From assembly GCA_947579665.1 (NCBI GenBank), contig OX388351.1, positions 3,348,001-3,412,000 on the forward strand: a stretch of 64,000 nt of DNA, given 5' to 3'. The first letter of the stretch is position 1. Each line of letters starts with the position of its first letter. This DNA comes from Sympetrum striolatum (lineage: Eukaryota; Arthropoda; Insecta; Odonata; Libellulidae). The notes under the pieces are model-generated. The model worked only from the letters and a program-made list of their open reading frames with translations. It did no database searches and had not been told where the DNA came from. The translations under genes were made by a program, and so were the position numbers. Shown one piece after another: positions 45,769-58,288 of the stretch.

Positions 45769-47806
45769 TACAATTTACAAGATACCACAGTTAGGAAATA
45801 TTATGCTGTAAATGGCGTTAGATATAAGGAAGGAGACTGTATGCTCATTAGTTACCCTGACTCTGAGACCATACTTGGAATTATTGAAAGCATTCTTGAT
45901 GTTAAGGTTGAGAAAAAACTATTATGTTTTGTGTGCCAAGGATATTTCGTTGAAATGTTCAAACTGTTTGAGTGGAAACGTACATCAGAATGTAGGCTGC
46001 TGTCTGTATGTGAGCTGGCCTCTCCTACCATCCACTCTAAATATCAAGGAATTCATGATGATGGAACTTATGTATCACTCATGCATGCTGTGCCATGCTT
46101 CAGTTGAAGCTTTGATGATCTTGTGGAATTTTAATAATCTCCGAGCAAAATTAATGCAATGATTATTTCAAATTGCAATCGTCTGAACAGGATTTATAGA
46201 TTGATTAAGGTATATTTTGTTTATGGTTATACGTTTGTTTTTTTAATTTTTTTCTCATTCCTTGTTACAGGATGGATTACAGAATTCTTGTAGAATGGGC
46301 ACAATTCAAGGAGAATAAGGATCCCCTCTGGACAGGAACCAAGAGAGCAGGCTATAAGAAGCATTTAAAAAACTGAATTTCAGTTATCAGAAGAATAAAA
46401 ATATATAGTGAAAATATTTGATCCATATTTTGGTGCTTTTTGTGACTTGGAGGATTTCTCTGAAGTTAAGGACAAAATGCGTTTACAAATTTTTGATATA
46501 AATTGTTTAAATGTGGTCGAAAAGTGTGTTAATGAGGCCCCTAAGAGCACCCTTTTGTCTCCTGTGGAAATAGAGGTTCATCAGCCAAATCTTGGACAAG
46601 CTGTGTGGAAAAAGGGCAATTTGCTGTAAATTTTAATAGCTTCTCAGAGGCTGTTAGGAAAGAGGTTCAAGGTACAGAAGAATATTTCCTAAGAAGCAGC
46701 CTATGGCATGAGCCATCTAACACATTGAAGCAAGAGGTTGTAAACATTATGACAAACTATTTGCTTCAATTCGGCCCTTATCCCACTAAGATGCAGAAGG
46801 ATGATGTGTGTAGCACATTTATAGAGACTTTTCGCAGCCTGAGAGCATCTATTTCTGACCCATGTGGATATCAGCATTGGAGGAAACCACTGCAAAATGA
46901 AATTAATGAATCACAACCAAGCAATCATTGCCTGGAAGTTGCTAGAAACAGAGGTGAGTCTTGACTACCAGATTTTTTACCTTCTGTTAAAACTTTTTAC
47001 AGTCAAAAAATATGGGAATGATACCTAAAGATGTAGATTTGATTACATACACTTCAATGATGGATCTCACTATTACAGTGTTTCATTCTCTGTTTTGTGC
47101 CATCTTTTGTCATGAATATTTAAATGCTTCATTTCTGCTTTATCAGGTGTTATTATGCAGCGAGGTCATCGATCCCAGGTCAGTAGAAGAGGTGAAATAA
47201 GTCCTGCTCCAGACCATCCAATGTTAGCAACTGCTGAAACTCTGTTGCTATTAAAAAAGCAGTTGAAACTGGAGTTCGTATCCAATGCACCACTGGAGTC
47301 TTTGCAGAGGCTTGCTTCTGAAACATATTATCTTAGGAGAAAGGAAATTACAGCCACTCCACCTCCAACCTTTTCTCAATTTGTTGGTGACTGACCATCT
47401 ATGAGCCTGATGAGGTAAGCAGGGTGTACCCTCCTTAAGCAATTCTGTTTAGGTATTTCTGTAAAACGTCTGTTTGTACAATAAATCAAAGGCTTTTGAG
47501 GCTACTTTCTTTCTCTCAAATTTTCTCTATGACAATTTAATTATTTTCAATTTTTAATCGCCATTCAATTGCTCTTTGCTTCATCCATGTACAATTTCTT
47601 TTCTATTTACAGCTGAGCAATGAAATTTTGCAACTCACTAATGTATATGTCGAGAAGACCTTTGCCCAGAATCTGGAACTTTACCATTCTAGGTTACTGC
47701 AGATTTCGGTGAAGAAACAGAGGCATGGAAAAGAACCTGTCCCTGACCCAGATGCTGAGACTTCTAGTCCCCAAGTATTTTCAGGAAAGCTCAGATTTTT
47801 ATGTTG
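45769..47806 (+). pseudogene. Multi-exon transposon-derived gene remnant, SAMD3-like region
   Basis: Exon-like blocks in order: 45769-46107 (YKEGDCMLISYPDSETILGI, LLSVCELASP); after an acceptor TTGTTACAG, 46271-46374 (MDYRILVEWAQFKENKDP); 46408-46629 (KIFDPYFGAFCDLEDF); 46605-46952 (SFSEAVRKEVQGTEE, PYPTKMQKDDVCSTFIETF); 47147-47413 (QRGHRSQVSRRGEI, YYLRRKEI); 47612-47806 (SNEILQLTNVYVEKTF). Donors GTGAGT (46953) and GTAAGC (47414) and matching TTATCAG and TTTACAG acceptors keep the later exons joinable. The block around PYPTK resembles insect multicopy proteins annotated as SAMD3-like. A TGA follows FVGD where tryptophan would be expected, and 46408-46629 and 46605-46952 are out of frame with each other, so it is broken. 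Function unknown. Confidence 0.6.
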
Positions 47807-48014
47807 AGGTGACTAGATAATTTCTAAATTCCTGAGAAATATCCACATTAAGAAAATGTTTAGCTATCTATTCCTTCTTAGCATATCTGTCCTTTGGCAT
47901 GATCGACATATGTTATAAGAGAACCACATATGTTGAAACTCAATGAAAATTTCCAGAGCCTACTAGAGGGGTCATCGCTCCAATTTCTCAAATATTTCTC
48001 TATTTAAAGGGAAA

Positions 48015-48174
48015 TCTTTACGATCTTCACTGAGTACATTTTAGTCAATCGCAAAATATGCATTGATGCAAATATATTGGATTTAATACTTAATTCGGAA
48101 TATTATATTTAAAACACCTGCAACTTACCTGTTTATTTATATGTATTCAGTTGAATTTATCAAGAGAAAATTCC
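48015..48174. repeat. Dispersed repeat family D, copy 2
   Basis: Partner of 36741-36906. Immediately upstream (47940-48003) is a piece of family A 3' part; at 36.7-37.8 kb the same two pieces lie in the opposite order, about 700 bp apart. Confidence 0.88.
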
Positions 48175-48861
48175 CATAACCAGGAATGCCCAAAACCGTC
48201 CTCCGCATGCGCAGCAATCCCAAACAAATTTAATTTTATACCGTAAATTGTAATTTAAGTAATAATTCCCCCAGAATTTTCATTAATAAAATTACATGTA
48301 GTATTCGGCCATTCGAAGGCGGAGTCCGAGAATGCCAGATGTTGGCCCAATATTCGGCCGAAGCCGCACATCGGTGTGTCTCTAACAGAAATACTGGTAA
48401 TGATCATGCCACTGCTAAAACAACTTTCATTAACTCCTAATGCTAAGTTGAATCATAACGATTATATGAACAAAAAATACCATGAGGAGCTTATTGATCT
48501 TCATTTGTAAAAAGAAAACATCAAAATATATATATTTTTGTAAAATAAAAATACGTGAGAAGAAATTAATACATAAATTTTGAAGAATAAATATGTATCA
48601 AATTTATTTTAAAGATATTTAAATGGTTCATTAATTTAACTCTTTTATTATGAAATCATGTCATAATACAACACACTTTCGGCCACAATTGTATTTCGTG
48701 ATGAAATTTGTTTTATATAATATCTACGTTAATAGACTTGCCAAAAATTAGTTTCAGTTAGAAATAATTGCGGTGAGTTGTGAGAGTTTGTGTGCAACAA
48801 GTGTAAAGCAGACAGTATGACCTATTTACCACTCCATGGTAAAGGGTTAAATTTTATGTTC

Positions 48862-48926
48862 GGCGTATAAGTCGACCCCTGGTTTTTGAGAGATCTTTTT
48901 AGGTTTTTAAGTTTGACTTATACGCC
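48862..48926. mobile_element. Small foldback element (GGCGTATAAGTC arms)
   Basis: GGCGTATAAGTC (48862-48873) is inverted as GACTTATACGCC (48915-48926), enclosing about 40 bp. Sequences of the form CGTATAAGTC / ACTTATACGCC are common termini of pogo-type MITEs. Outer boundaries are not clear. Confidence 0.5.
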
Positions 48927-48929
48927 AAA

Positions 48930-50945
48930 ATATACGGTGATTGCCTTTTCTCCAACAACAAAAAATTGTCTCAAGGTCATAATGAACCAGATTTACATAT
49001 AAAAAATATCATTATTGTCTTTTGTAACCATGACATTTTTAAACCTTTTGAAATATTTTTGAAATTTATAATTGAGTCCCAGGTTTAAACAAACCTCTTT
49101 CTGCACTTGTTTCCATGTGGTTTTCCACCATTTAAAATTCTAGCAGTTCACAGCACAAGGTATTTGAATTGTGGTGAAGCCATCAGATTGTATTGCTGTA
49201 GTCATAATGGAGTGGTGTGTTTTAAGTAGGCTGGATAGATAATTAAGTTCATTTCTCCCAAGTTTGGAATTAGCGATAACTATCACTTGTAAGGACATGA
49301 TGGTGGAGCATTAAATTACACTCTTAGGAAAAGGGAAATAAAGCAAACTTTTACAAGGAAAGGGTGTCCTCACCTCAGTAGTAGTTTAACTTGTTAGTTG
49401 AATTTTGGAGTATTATCTTTAGTACTTAGTGTAATTTCTTCTTCTCTTATAGATCACAAAAAATCATAAGCATATGTGTTTTAATGAAATGCAGTCTCAT
49501 CATTCACCACCTAAGATTTATAACATTCCCTTTTGTCTCTACTAATGCAAGTGGAATGCATTTCCATCACTTGAATTTTGGTCTATTCTGACAATGACAC
49601 ACTTTGTTTGGCTGCTTGGGATTTAATTGCACTTTCTCTGAAAAGACAAAGCTTTTTCTTTCCATCAGATTTGAATTATTTTCTCTATTCCAAACGTATC
49701 CTAATATTAAAATGAGAAACTACAAAGCATTCCCTTTGATCTTGGTGATAGAGAATCATCTATTCCATGGATGATGAAACGACTAATGAAATTGTTCCTT
49801 GAAAATGGGTCTGTGGTTATTTAGAGGTTGCAAAACCCCTTTAATTACTATCAGTGTATAATTAATTATAAAAATTAAGGAAAAAAGGAACCTCGATCCA
49901 TTTTGACATGTACCACTGGTGATGCCGGACGTTCTGATTTTGCTTGGATTTCCTGACTTGAAAGAATGTTTTCCTTGTCAAGACAAAGACAGTATGTAAC
50001 TGAATTTTCAGAAATGTTGTTTTCCATGTAAAAATATATTTAAGGGAGTATAGTGTATTTAAGGGAAAAATAGGAGATATTTTTACTGTACTATAGGAAT
50101 ATATTTTCCGAAAGAATAATTCTTAACACTTACACCGGGAACAGGAGATCTTTTCTCAATATATTTTCCCTTTACAAAATCATCATTGTTAAATTTATGG
50201 ATTTCTTTCATAAAAAAGTGTTGTTGTATACATGGGAGTGTATTTACATTTTGAAAATTAAGAAGTTTTAGGCATTGTCGCCATAGACTGTCAATTTCAT
50301 CATTTAGAAATAATATGGACATATTGAAAACTTACAACACCTGCCAATGTTTTTTGCCTTGTTTTGAACCTGACTTTTGCAGACAGAGGGCAAAAAGATT
50401 TCACAAGATAATAGCAAAAACAGATGTCCAATATTAGTCTCTTTTTCTGGATTGTATAGGCTTCTATAATATAAAATGATTTTGGTAGTTTGATGTTTCA
50501 CACCCCCTACTGTACCCTTTATGGCGGCTGTCAGGGTATTAATATAAATCTAAACATTGGGAACAGGATGGCGACCACTGCTATGAGCAGAAATGCTTAT
50601 TAGTGAAGCTGGTGCAAACTGTTAATTGTGCGAAGAATACTATGTAAATTAATGGTATTAACATTAGTATTAGAATGCCGGTGATATTGGAGCATTTTTG
50701 TTAGATAGACTTTTGTCCTTAGATTAGAAAATGTCCTAAAAATAAAATGATTCCTACATTACAAGTTTTTATCTATTTCAGTGATTTAAATTATCTTCTG
50801 GATTGTATAAGCTTGACTATTTTTCCTGTTTCTTAATCACAGTATCTTTTAATCTAAGAATATGCTCAAATTCTGTTACCCGAATACCCTTGGAGAGAAA
50901 TCAAACACCGCTAGCATTGCATCTGCATTTTCTTTGAGTACAATA
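48930..50945. other. AT-rich region with one unrecognised minus-strand frame
   Basis: The 79-codon frame at 50322-50083 (minus; contains WRQCLKLLNFQNVNTLPC and KNYSFGKYIPIVQ) is not low-complexity and could be an exon, but I recognise no family and see no paired splice sites. The rest shows nothing identifiable. Confidence 0.3.
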
Positions 50946-50948
50946 AAA

Positions 50949-51038
50949 CGCAAAAATATCTTAAATTTTATGTTTAGCGTGAAGAATAAGGTTAGGGATA
51001 CATAATTTAAGAAAAGGGTTCTGCCGCATATCTTGCAA
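50949..51038. repeat. Left arm of a 90-bp inverted repeat spanning 3.9 kb
   Basis: From CGCAAAAATATCTTAAATTT through AATAAGGTTAGGGATACATA to ATCTTGCAA, this matches the reverse complement of 54836-54922 with about a dozen differences. The enclosed 3.8 kb may be one element, but no terminal duplication was recognised. Confidence 0.75.
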
Positions 51039-52380
51039 CACCGCCGCTCCGCCTTAAATACCGTTAAGGCTCCTTTGCACGCTGCCCTTGCACCTTGCGA
51101 GGTCCCGACGACCTGCAGTTTAGAACTATCGCAGCCCAAGGATATGCCTCTCTGCACAGAAAGAAGGGTGGTCCGAAAGAAAACGATTTTTCGAGAATAG
51201 ATTTCTAGTAGCATTCATTATCCAGTACTGATTAGTGCGTTTTAAGTAATAATCGGTATCAGGATATTTTCTCTTGACTATCCTACGACAAATTTGGAAT
51301 GAGCATATGACTTCCTAATATAATTTTATAAGTTTTATACGTATGCGAAGGGTATTAAATTAAAATTTAGCATGATTAATCGTATTAATTAAATAATTCA
51401 TAATAATGAACAATTTGCATACCCCGAATTATTTTGTGTTTATAGACCAGTAACAAACTGATGACTGAACGGTAGATACTTATGACCTATTGAAGCCGCT
51501 TGTAATAAGAATTTTTCATAGCACAGGCCTGTATTTACATAGCATCGATAAAATTAAAACTAAGAAGATATACGGAAACGGATAGTTTTAAATGACAATA
51601 CAATACTGGCTTGTAATGTATCTTCTGTCATTAAATTACTTTTGTAGTAGTTATATCAAATTGAAAACCTTTCTACATTTTCCTTCATTTTTCATAACCT
51701 TTCGCTCCAAAGATAAGAATTTTTGAATGGTAGGGTTAAAATATTTACCGGCATAACATTTTTTAAAACATGTGCGTATTGATTTCCATCATGTTAGCCA
51801 TTGATATTCCAAAGACCCCAGGACCTTAAAAAGTGGATTGCACACAATGAGATAAACAATCGCTATAATTATTCTGTTCAATAAGGGATTTATCGAATTA
51901 ATTTAATACATCCTATAATAACATACGAACCTTCGGAGGATATCCACCCCCAGACATGCACAGAAAATCGTCCACTTCTTCCCCTCTATTTCACATATTG
52001 GAGGTCGAACCTGCAGTTTCGAGGTCTATACACACCGACAGGGCCATTCGAACATGACGAAAATGTTTTTTCGTCGCTTAGTCTCTGAAATCCTAATCCA
52101 AGAGCGCAAGTAACTAAAAGTAAGCGCCTCAAACTGTTCCTTCCCTCAAATCCTCAATTCATACAGGGCACAAAAATCCACAGGAGATCTACTAAGTTTT
52201 TCCAAACTCTTCCAAATTCAGAGAGAGAGAGCCTACGCAGCGGGGGGCATAGGCGGCAAGGACTTCGTCTGCAAGAATGTCGGAAGCGTGCAATATTTGA
52301 TGCCTATAGAAATGCCCTTTTGGGAATAGGAGAAAGGGAAAGAAGGATTACCTGAAAATCCCCCTGAACCCCTGCTATGA

Positions 52381-52845
52381 AGATGTCCTTCTTGTCCTCC
52401 CCACGAGGTATTGTCTAACGCGGAAATAGTAGCCCAACGGGTGAAGGATATAATGAGAAGAGGACAATACCTTCGCCCTGTATACTTCTGCAGATCCTCC
52501 GCAGAGCATCCTGGTGTCTTGGATGGAATGTATTATCTTATTCAACTTACCGATCTTGATTACAAGAAATTCTTCCTTAAAGATGGCCGTTAATCGTATT
52601 TGGTATGGAGTTATTTATACACGGAGTATGGGATTTTAGCAGCCGGTGAAACATACATCGCCTATATCATTCATCCTGTTAAAAGAAGCGTAAATAGTTA
52701 TTTCCCAAGGGATATGATAGCTCACAAGTATCTACTGTTCAATCATCGGTTTGTTGCTGCTCCGTTATGGCCATTCAAACAATACAATGAATGGAAAGTT
52801 AAGGGATATTCAAAGGGAAGAAAAAAAATCAAAAATCGTACTTAA
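52381..52845 (+). other. Unrecognised coding-like frame with one internal stop
   Basis: A single plus frame runs from 52381 to the TAA at 52591 and continues in the same frame to 52845, 153 codons with one stop. It contains EIVAQRVKDIMRRGQYLRPV and, after the stop, AGETYIAYIIHPVKR. The composition is not repetitive. I do not recognise it. It may be a mutated exon or chance. It lies between the 50.95 and 54.84 kb inverted arms. Confidence 0.3.
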
Positions 52846-52849
52846 TTGT

Positions 52850-54560
52850 CAGGGGTTCGGAACCAGGAGGCCCTGAAATTGCATACTTTCCAATAGGAAG
52901 GCATTGCGCTGATTTTCGGGATTATTTAAAAAGTTCTTACCGGGAAGATAGATTACTGTTTTTTATGATGCCTGGAGTAGTGAATATTTAACAGAAATTG
53001 TAGAGAATTCTTCAAAGATGATCTTAAGTTTGATGCTAGACCGGTGAAAATATGTCCAATTTAACATACATTGGAGGTATTTTTTACGGAGAACTTACCT
53101 GTAAGATATAGCGTTCGAGCTTTTTATATTGATAGATATCCGTATAATTTATAAAACCATTAAATTGTTTCCTTAACTATCTTGCATTCGATGCCAGGGC
53201 ACACAAGATATTATCCTATAAAGAATACATAGGAAAAGTAGGGCGTAGGTTGAGGCTGTCAAAGATGTGATCTCCATCATACATTTCGCACAACGAATAC
53301 GATCATTTTATTGTATATGAAAGAAAATAACCCAAAACTCCCAGAGGTCGACGCCAGGCTTATCCCGATTCTTATGTAAGGTATACATTGTAGATATTTT
53401 AAAAGTTATTGTGAACTCCTAACCGATGAGATACACAATTATTTACCACAGTGATGATTAGTTTCTAAACTTTTTACTATAATTACTTGCTCAGAAATAC
53501 CTCTCGTTTAGCATACCTTACTCGTTTATATCTATTATATATATTTCCTTCTTAGGATAAATACATTCATACATCTATATATTATAGTTGACGCTTCTCC
53601 TGATTCACTGATTCATATATGTAGGAAGATACTAATTCAGGGGCCAAACTTTTGGAGGGATTGGGCCGCTTCTATATTTTGTAAATGGCCCAAACTCAAA
53701 ACCCCAGGAAAAATTAGATATCCTTCCTAACTATCATGGGTTCGAAATCAGGGGCCCCTAAAATCACAAATTTTTCCGTTAGAATGAGTTGCGCCAATTA
53801 TTAGATAAAAAATACTTTCCGGAAAAGCAGAGGATACATATCCAAGGTGCCTAGAGATATATAGAGATTGAATTTCCTATTGACTACATCTCTAAGCACC
53901 TTGAAGGATAAATTTGCACCGGTATACATTTGAAATCAGGGTAATTTTTGAAAAACTCTCTTAAAGATTCAATAGACAATATTTTCATCTGTTGGATTCC
54001 TAAATTTTAATTCTCTGTCATTCCGAGAAGTTTTTTTTTTTTAATCTTAAAATTTGGTGCAATATATGAAAGATAAGAATGAACTGCGCCGATTTTTGGA
54101 ATAGAAAGAAAGATTTTTTGGTAAGAAAGGGAACTCAAATTAAAGGAACTAAGAGACATTTTTCAGATCTAATAGAAACAGTAGAAACTACTGCATTAAG
54201 TATCCATTTTTCTATGCCAGACCGGTGCAAAAATCCCCCTGTAAAAATATAGATATAGAAGTGCCACTTTGCACGTGGATGATTTTTTATACTATGCTAT
54301 AGAAAAAAATTAGTTTGTAACCATAGTTATCTTGGGTTCAATTCTAGGCCCCCTCAAATAATCTCCTATAACGAATAAATGGGAAATTAAGGACGTTAAA
54401 TGGAAGTTAAAGACATGATTAATATTTCAAATCTTGCACTTAGCTAAAAATTCATCTTCTGCAACGTTATTTAGAAGTATCAAGAGGTCCTGGATTGGGG
54501 AATTCGAAAATAAATTTTCCGTTTATTGCCGCTAAGATGCATGATTGCTATCCATGCTTA
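52850..54560. repeat. Degenerate repeat block, including family B copies
   Basis: Related segments recur: a GGGTTCG.AA.CAGG..CCC box (52855, 53742; variants 53193, 54341), TTGCGC.GATTTT/GCGCCAATTA (52906, 53790, 54085), and a GACCGGTG.AAA / GCACCGGT word (53040, 53915, 54230). Family B copies (partners of 20340-20650) are at 53180-53500 and 54325-54560. The block looks like several diverged copies of one or two units rather than a clean tandem array. Confidence 0.5.
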
Positions 54561-54835
54561 TAACCAATTACTATATTTTTACTTTAACTTTACCTTTTGC
54601 TTGCAGAATGCAAGCAGCATGTAACTCGTGTATTCTAGCTGGAGTTGTGGTAAATAGACGTATTCGACGGCTTTTAGCCTTCGCTTAACTGGTATGAAGA
54701 GTTCCATGTGCTCGATTTAAGAAGAACGTGAATAGGAACCTTGTGTTTATGACAGCAGGAAGGAGTGTGTTATTCTTGTTTCATTGAGGGATAAGAGGCT
54801 CAGGCCTAGGTAACAATTCTAGGCTACGACGCTCT

Positions 54836-54922
54836 TGCAAGATTTGCGCCCGAACCCTTTCCTTAAATTATGTATCCCTAACCTTATATTTCACGCTAAA
54901 CCAAAATTTAAGATACTTTTGC
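54836..54922. repeat. Right arm of the 3.9-kb-spaced inverted repeat
   Basis: Inverted partner of 50949-51038. Sequence outside both arms is unrelated, which would fit element ends, or two independent inverted insertions of one repeat. Confidence 0.75.
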
Positions 54923-54924
54923 TG

Positions 54925-57060
54925 CGGAATGTACAATATGCAATTTAATCCATGCTCTACGTTTTAGGTGTGCTCTTTGTTGGATTTATGCTGCTAAACT
55001 AATGGTAACTGTCATTACTCCCAACCCTTTGTGCCATTAGCATCAAACTTAGTCACAGATCACCAATACTCAGGCTTGTATGCCGCAAGCTATTATGTCT
55101 CTGCATGTTATTTGGTGAATGGTTCATGAAATTAGTCCCTTGAGAACCTTTGGAAGACTTCTTTTTGTAAGGGTTAGGTTGCGTATAGATTTGCTACAGT
55201 TAATTTTTTCTAGCCAAGGTATATCAGCCATAATCCTGGGAGATCTGAAATTATTACAACATTGGATACTTTGTCATATGAAGGCATTGTTCTTTGAGGG
55301 TGTTATGATCCTGATAATTTTGTGGAAAAAAAATCACAAAAGACATTTAATTCTGACAACTGTAAGAATTGGTAAGAATCACAAGGTTTGGTTCAAATCC
55401 TAGTTGAAGTTGAGTTTATTGAATGTTCCTTTATTTTACAGTATTTTTATTTATTTTCTGTCAGAAGAGCTGGAAATAGGAGCACAACAAATACGAAAAA
55501 TCTGATAAAGTAGATGATGTATGTAAAATAAAATATTATTTAAATGGAGCTAATTTTCAGTAAGAGAAAGTTGTTTGATTCTCTTGGGCTAATATCCTTC
55601 ATGCAGCAAAAATTGAGGCTATAAAACTATGATTCTCTTCTGTCATGCACCAAAAAGCAGCTTTTAAAATAATGATGTAGAATTACATGTGATATGAAAG
55701 AGAATATCAATGTGATTGATGAAATATCAAATAAAGTACAATAATACGCAGTGTTTCAATCACAAATTATGATAGATCAATAAGAGTTTGCTTTTGTTGC
55801 AATGATTGACAAGGCTTTTCTTCTCTTTCACCATTCTACCTTATGATCACATTTTTTGTGATTATATTCTTTGATTGCTGTGATAAAATGTTTCTACGCT
55901 TGTCCAAAGAAGCATGCAAATATTACTTTTATGATGACATAATTTGTTTAGCCCACTCTATTTTTTACAGGGTAATTATCAGAACATGCATGCAAAAATG
56001 ATATGCTAAAGTAAAATATGGGAACTATAAAATTACAAACTATGAAGCAAGCCTCAAATTGGTGTTTGAATTTCAAAGTTATCTGAGACCTCTTACTCAC
56101 GAAGGAGGACAACTGTGTTAGTTGTCTTTGAATAAGTTTGTTAAGATATGTCATAATTTATGGTTATAATATATATGCATCATCATTATCATCATCAGCC
56201 ATTTTCAACCTGACGTCAAATGTTGGCCTCCCCAAGTACTTTCCAATTTTCTCTTAGCTTCTTTCTGCCTTGTTAAAACAAGTAGTCAGATGTTTGCTTC
56301 TTTAAACCTCTTGTATCCACAATTAACAGGAATTATTAGGTTTTCAATCATTAATATTATTTAATGTACATAATTAGGAAAATACAATGTTTTGCGTGTG
56401 AAAATTAGCACCATGTTGATCAGCTGATTTCAAAAGGTTGTTTTCAGGAAGCACACATTTTCAAAATGAAAAATGTACCTAAAATGAGATTTTAAACTGA
56501 GTTAAAAATGAATAAGATTCATTTAATTTAATTAAAGTTATGTAAATGTAATATATGCATATAACATGCAGCATGAATTTCAAGCCAAAATTTGTGGAAA
56601 AAAAGTGTGTTATCCACTGAAAATGGTGGGTGAGGCAAAGAGCAAAAATTATTAAAACTAAAGAGAAGGTTTGGGACAGAAGAGGATGGAGACAGAGGTA
56701 AATGGGACCTGCCATCAAGCAGAATACTGGTCAATGATGATGACACTGATAAATATAGTAATTTCCTTACCTAAAACCATATTTTCACTTATGAGTTTCA
56801 GTACCTACTACATAATTTGTTTTTCTATTCCAAACTTATTTATTCCAATCTATACTATACCTGTATATAAAAGGCCTCCAATCTTTTACATTACTCCTTC
56901 ATTATGGTGCAAATTTTGCGCTAGAGCATCAAAATATCCCAAACTATATATTTTACTAATCTTTCCCTGGTATATTCCACTATCATTTCCCTTGGCTTCC
57001 TTGGATAGAGCATGTTCTTCTATCCTCTGATATGCCTATCACACCCCAAGAAGAAATACC
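54925..57060. other. AT-rich region, nothing firmly recognised
   Basis: Frames 55119-55403 (plus, 94 codons) and 56671-57030 (plus, 119 codons) carry no recognisable domain; the second is hydrophobic and AT-driven. Near 56180-56240 a TCATCATCAGCCATTTTC/GGCCTCCCC stretch resembles a common insect interspersed repeat, but the match is too short to name. Confidence 0.35.
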
Positions 57061-57074
57061 ACTCAAATTGGAAA

Positions 57075-57145
57075 ATTAGGCTCTCAGATATTCAAGTGGT
57101 TAATGCATTTGCATTCAATGAAAGGGATTTCAAATCCTGAGGAAA
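57075..57145 (+). mobile_element. Decayed tRNA-like SINE head
   Basis: TTCAAGTGGTTAATGC (about 57091) resembles the A-box region of Leu/Ser tRNAs (GCCGAGTGGTTAAGGC), and GATTTCAAATCC (57125-57136) a mutated B box. The spacing is tRNA-like. Stems are not well formed, so it is a pseudo-tRNA or SINE relic. Confidence 0.4.
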
Positions 57146-57149
57146 GGGC

Positions 57150-58285
57150 TTAATTCCAAGTAAGGGCTCATGCAAAATGACTTCAGCTGTTCAAGGACTT
57201 TTAAAGTACTACTAAATAGGAAAATAAGTGCATTTACTCTAGTCTATGGTAATAAATATAAATATGTTCTATTTATCAATATGAGACTGTGGTACCTAAT
57301 TGAGGCATCACATTCATGTGAAGGTATACAAAATATAAAGATGTGGAAATCATCTTAGAATCATCAACAACTTCAATTCAATTTCAGAAAAAGATCTTAA
57401 AATTTATCTTTTCTTGATTGGATATTATGCTTACAGACTAGGAGAGGTTAACAACATTTTTTAATTAATTTATTTAAAAAAGTAATTAATTTAATTTTTA
57501 AACATTCCATTTTTTTCATATGCATTAAAGATTCCCATAAATGAGGTAATATTGTAAATAGGTTATCATTCAATAAAGCAAAAGACATCTGTTCATGAAA
57601 TAAGTTAAATTATGATGAGTCAAAATATTTATTCTGGCATAGTACTTGGATGTATTCATTTGATGGCTATAACCAATAAGGCAATGCATTTTAATTTTAA
57701 TTAGAATGGTTTCGTACATATTTATTCAATCACTTTCATGTCATAATTATATGAAATTGAATAATTACCTTAGATATCTTTCTGTAGATAGCTCTACTCA
57801 AGAAGAGGACATGATGATAATATTATTAAAACATTTCACTTCATTTTTATTGAGATAATATAGCTATTCTTTTTATAACTTATATTTTTACAAAGTCATT
57901 TGTCATTTTAGTAGAAAGGCTAGCTCAAAAACTGTCAGCCTCCTTATAGCTCGGTGAATGAGTAATACCACATTTCTATCTTCCACAATAGCCTGTTTGG
58001 TTTGTTCAATTACCCCTTGAATTTACACTGATATACCATTGGGGAGTAATTAACAGTTAACGATCAGTTATCTTTGTCCTGTTAATATGAGCTAAATATT
58101 TTCATTTATGTAATATTATCTATTCAGTCCAACAATAGATAACACAGGCCTGCGGTGAAAAAAAACAAGCAAAGTAGAAACTGATTCTTATGCATTTTGA
58201 TGTACTGATTTCAGAAAAAATAGTGAAAAAATTCCATCACATCACGTTTTCTTGTAATTTTCAAATACAACAGTTTGTGTTCAAC
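57150..58285. other. AT-rich region, nothing recognised
   Basis: Short frames only; one 62-codon plus frame (57170-57358) without motif. Confidence 0.4.
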
Positions 58286-58288
58286 ACA

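Noticed and set aside
50083..50322. 79-codon minus frame as a host exon
   Set aside because: Its composition is plausible for coding, but no family was recognised and no paired splice sites were found. It is mentioned only as unassigned.
51001..51060. Telomere-like TTAGG sequence (GGTTAGGGATAC)
   Set aside because: A single GGTTAGGG word without tandem repetition; it is part of the inverted repeat arm.
56671..57030. 119-codon plus frame as a membrane-protein gene
   Set aside because: Hydrophobicity follows from T-rich DNA. There is no conserved motif or splice signal, and an overlapping minus frame is similarly open.
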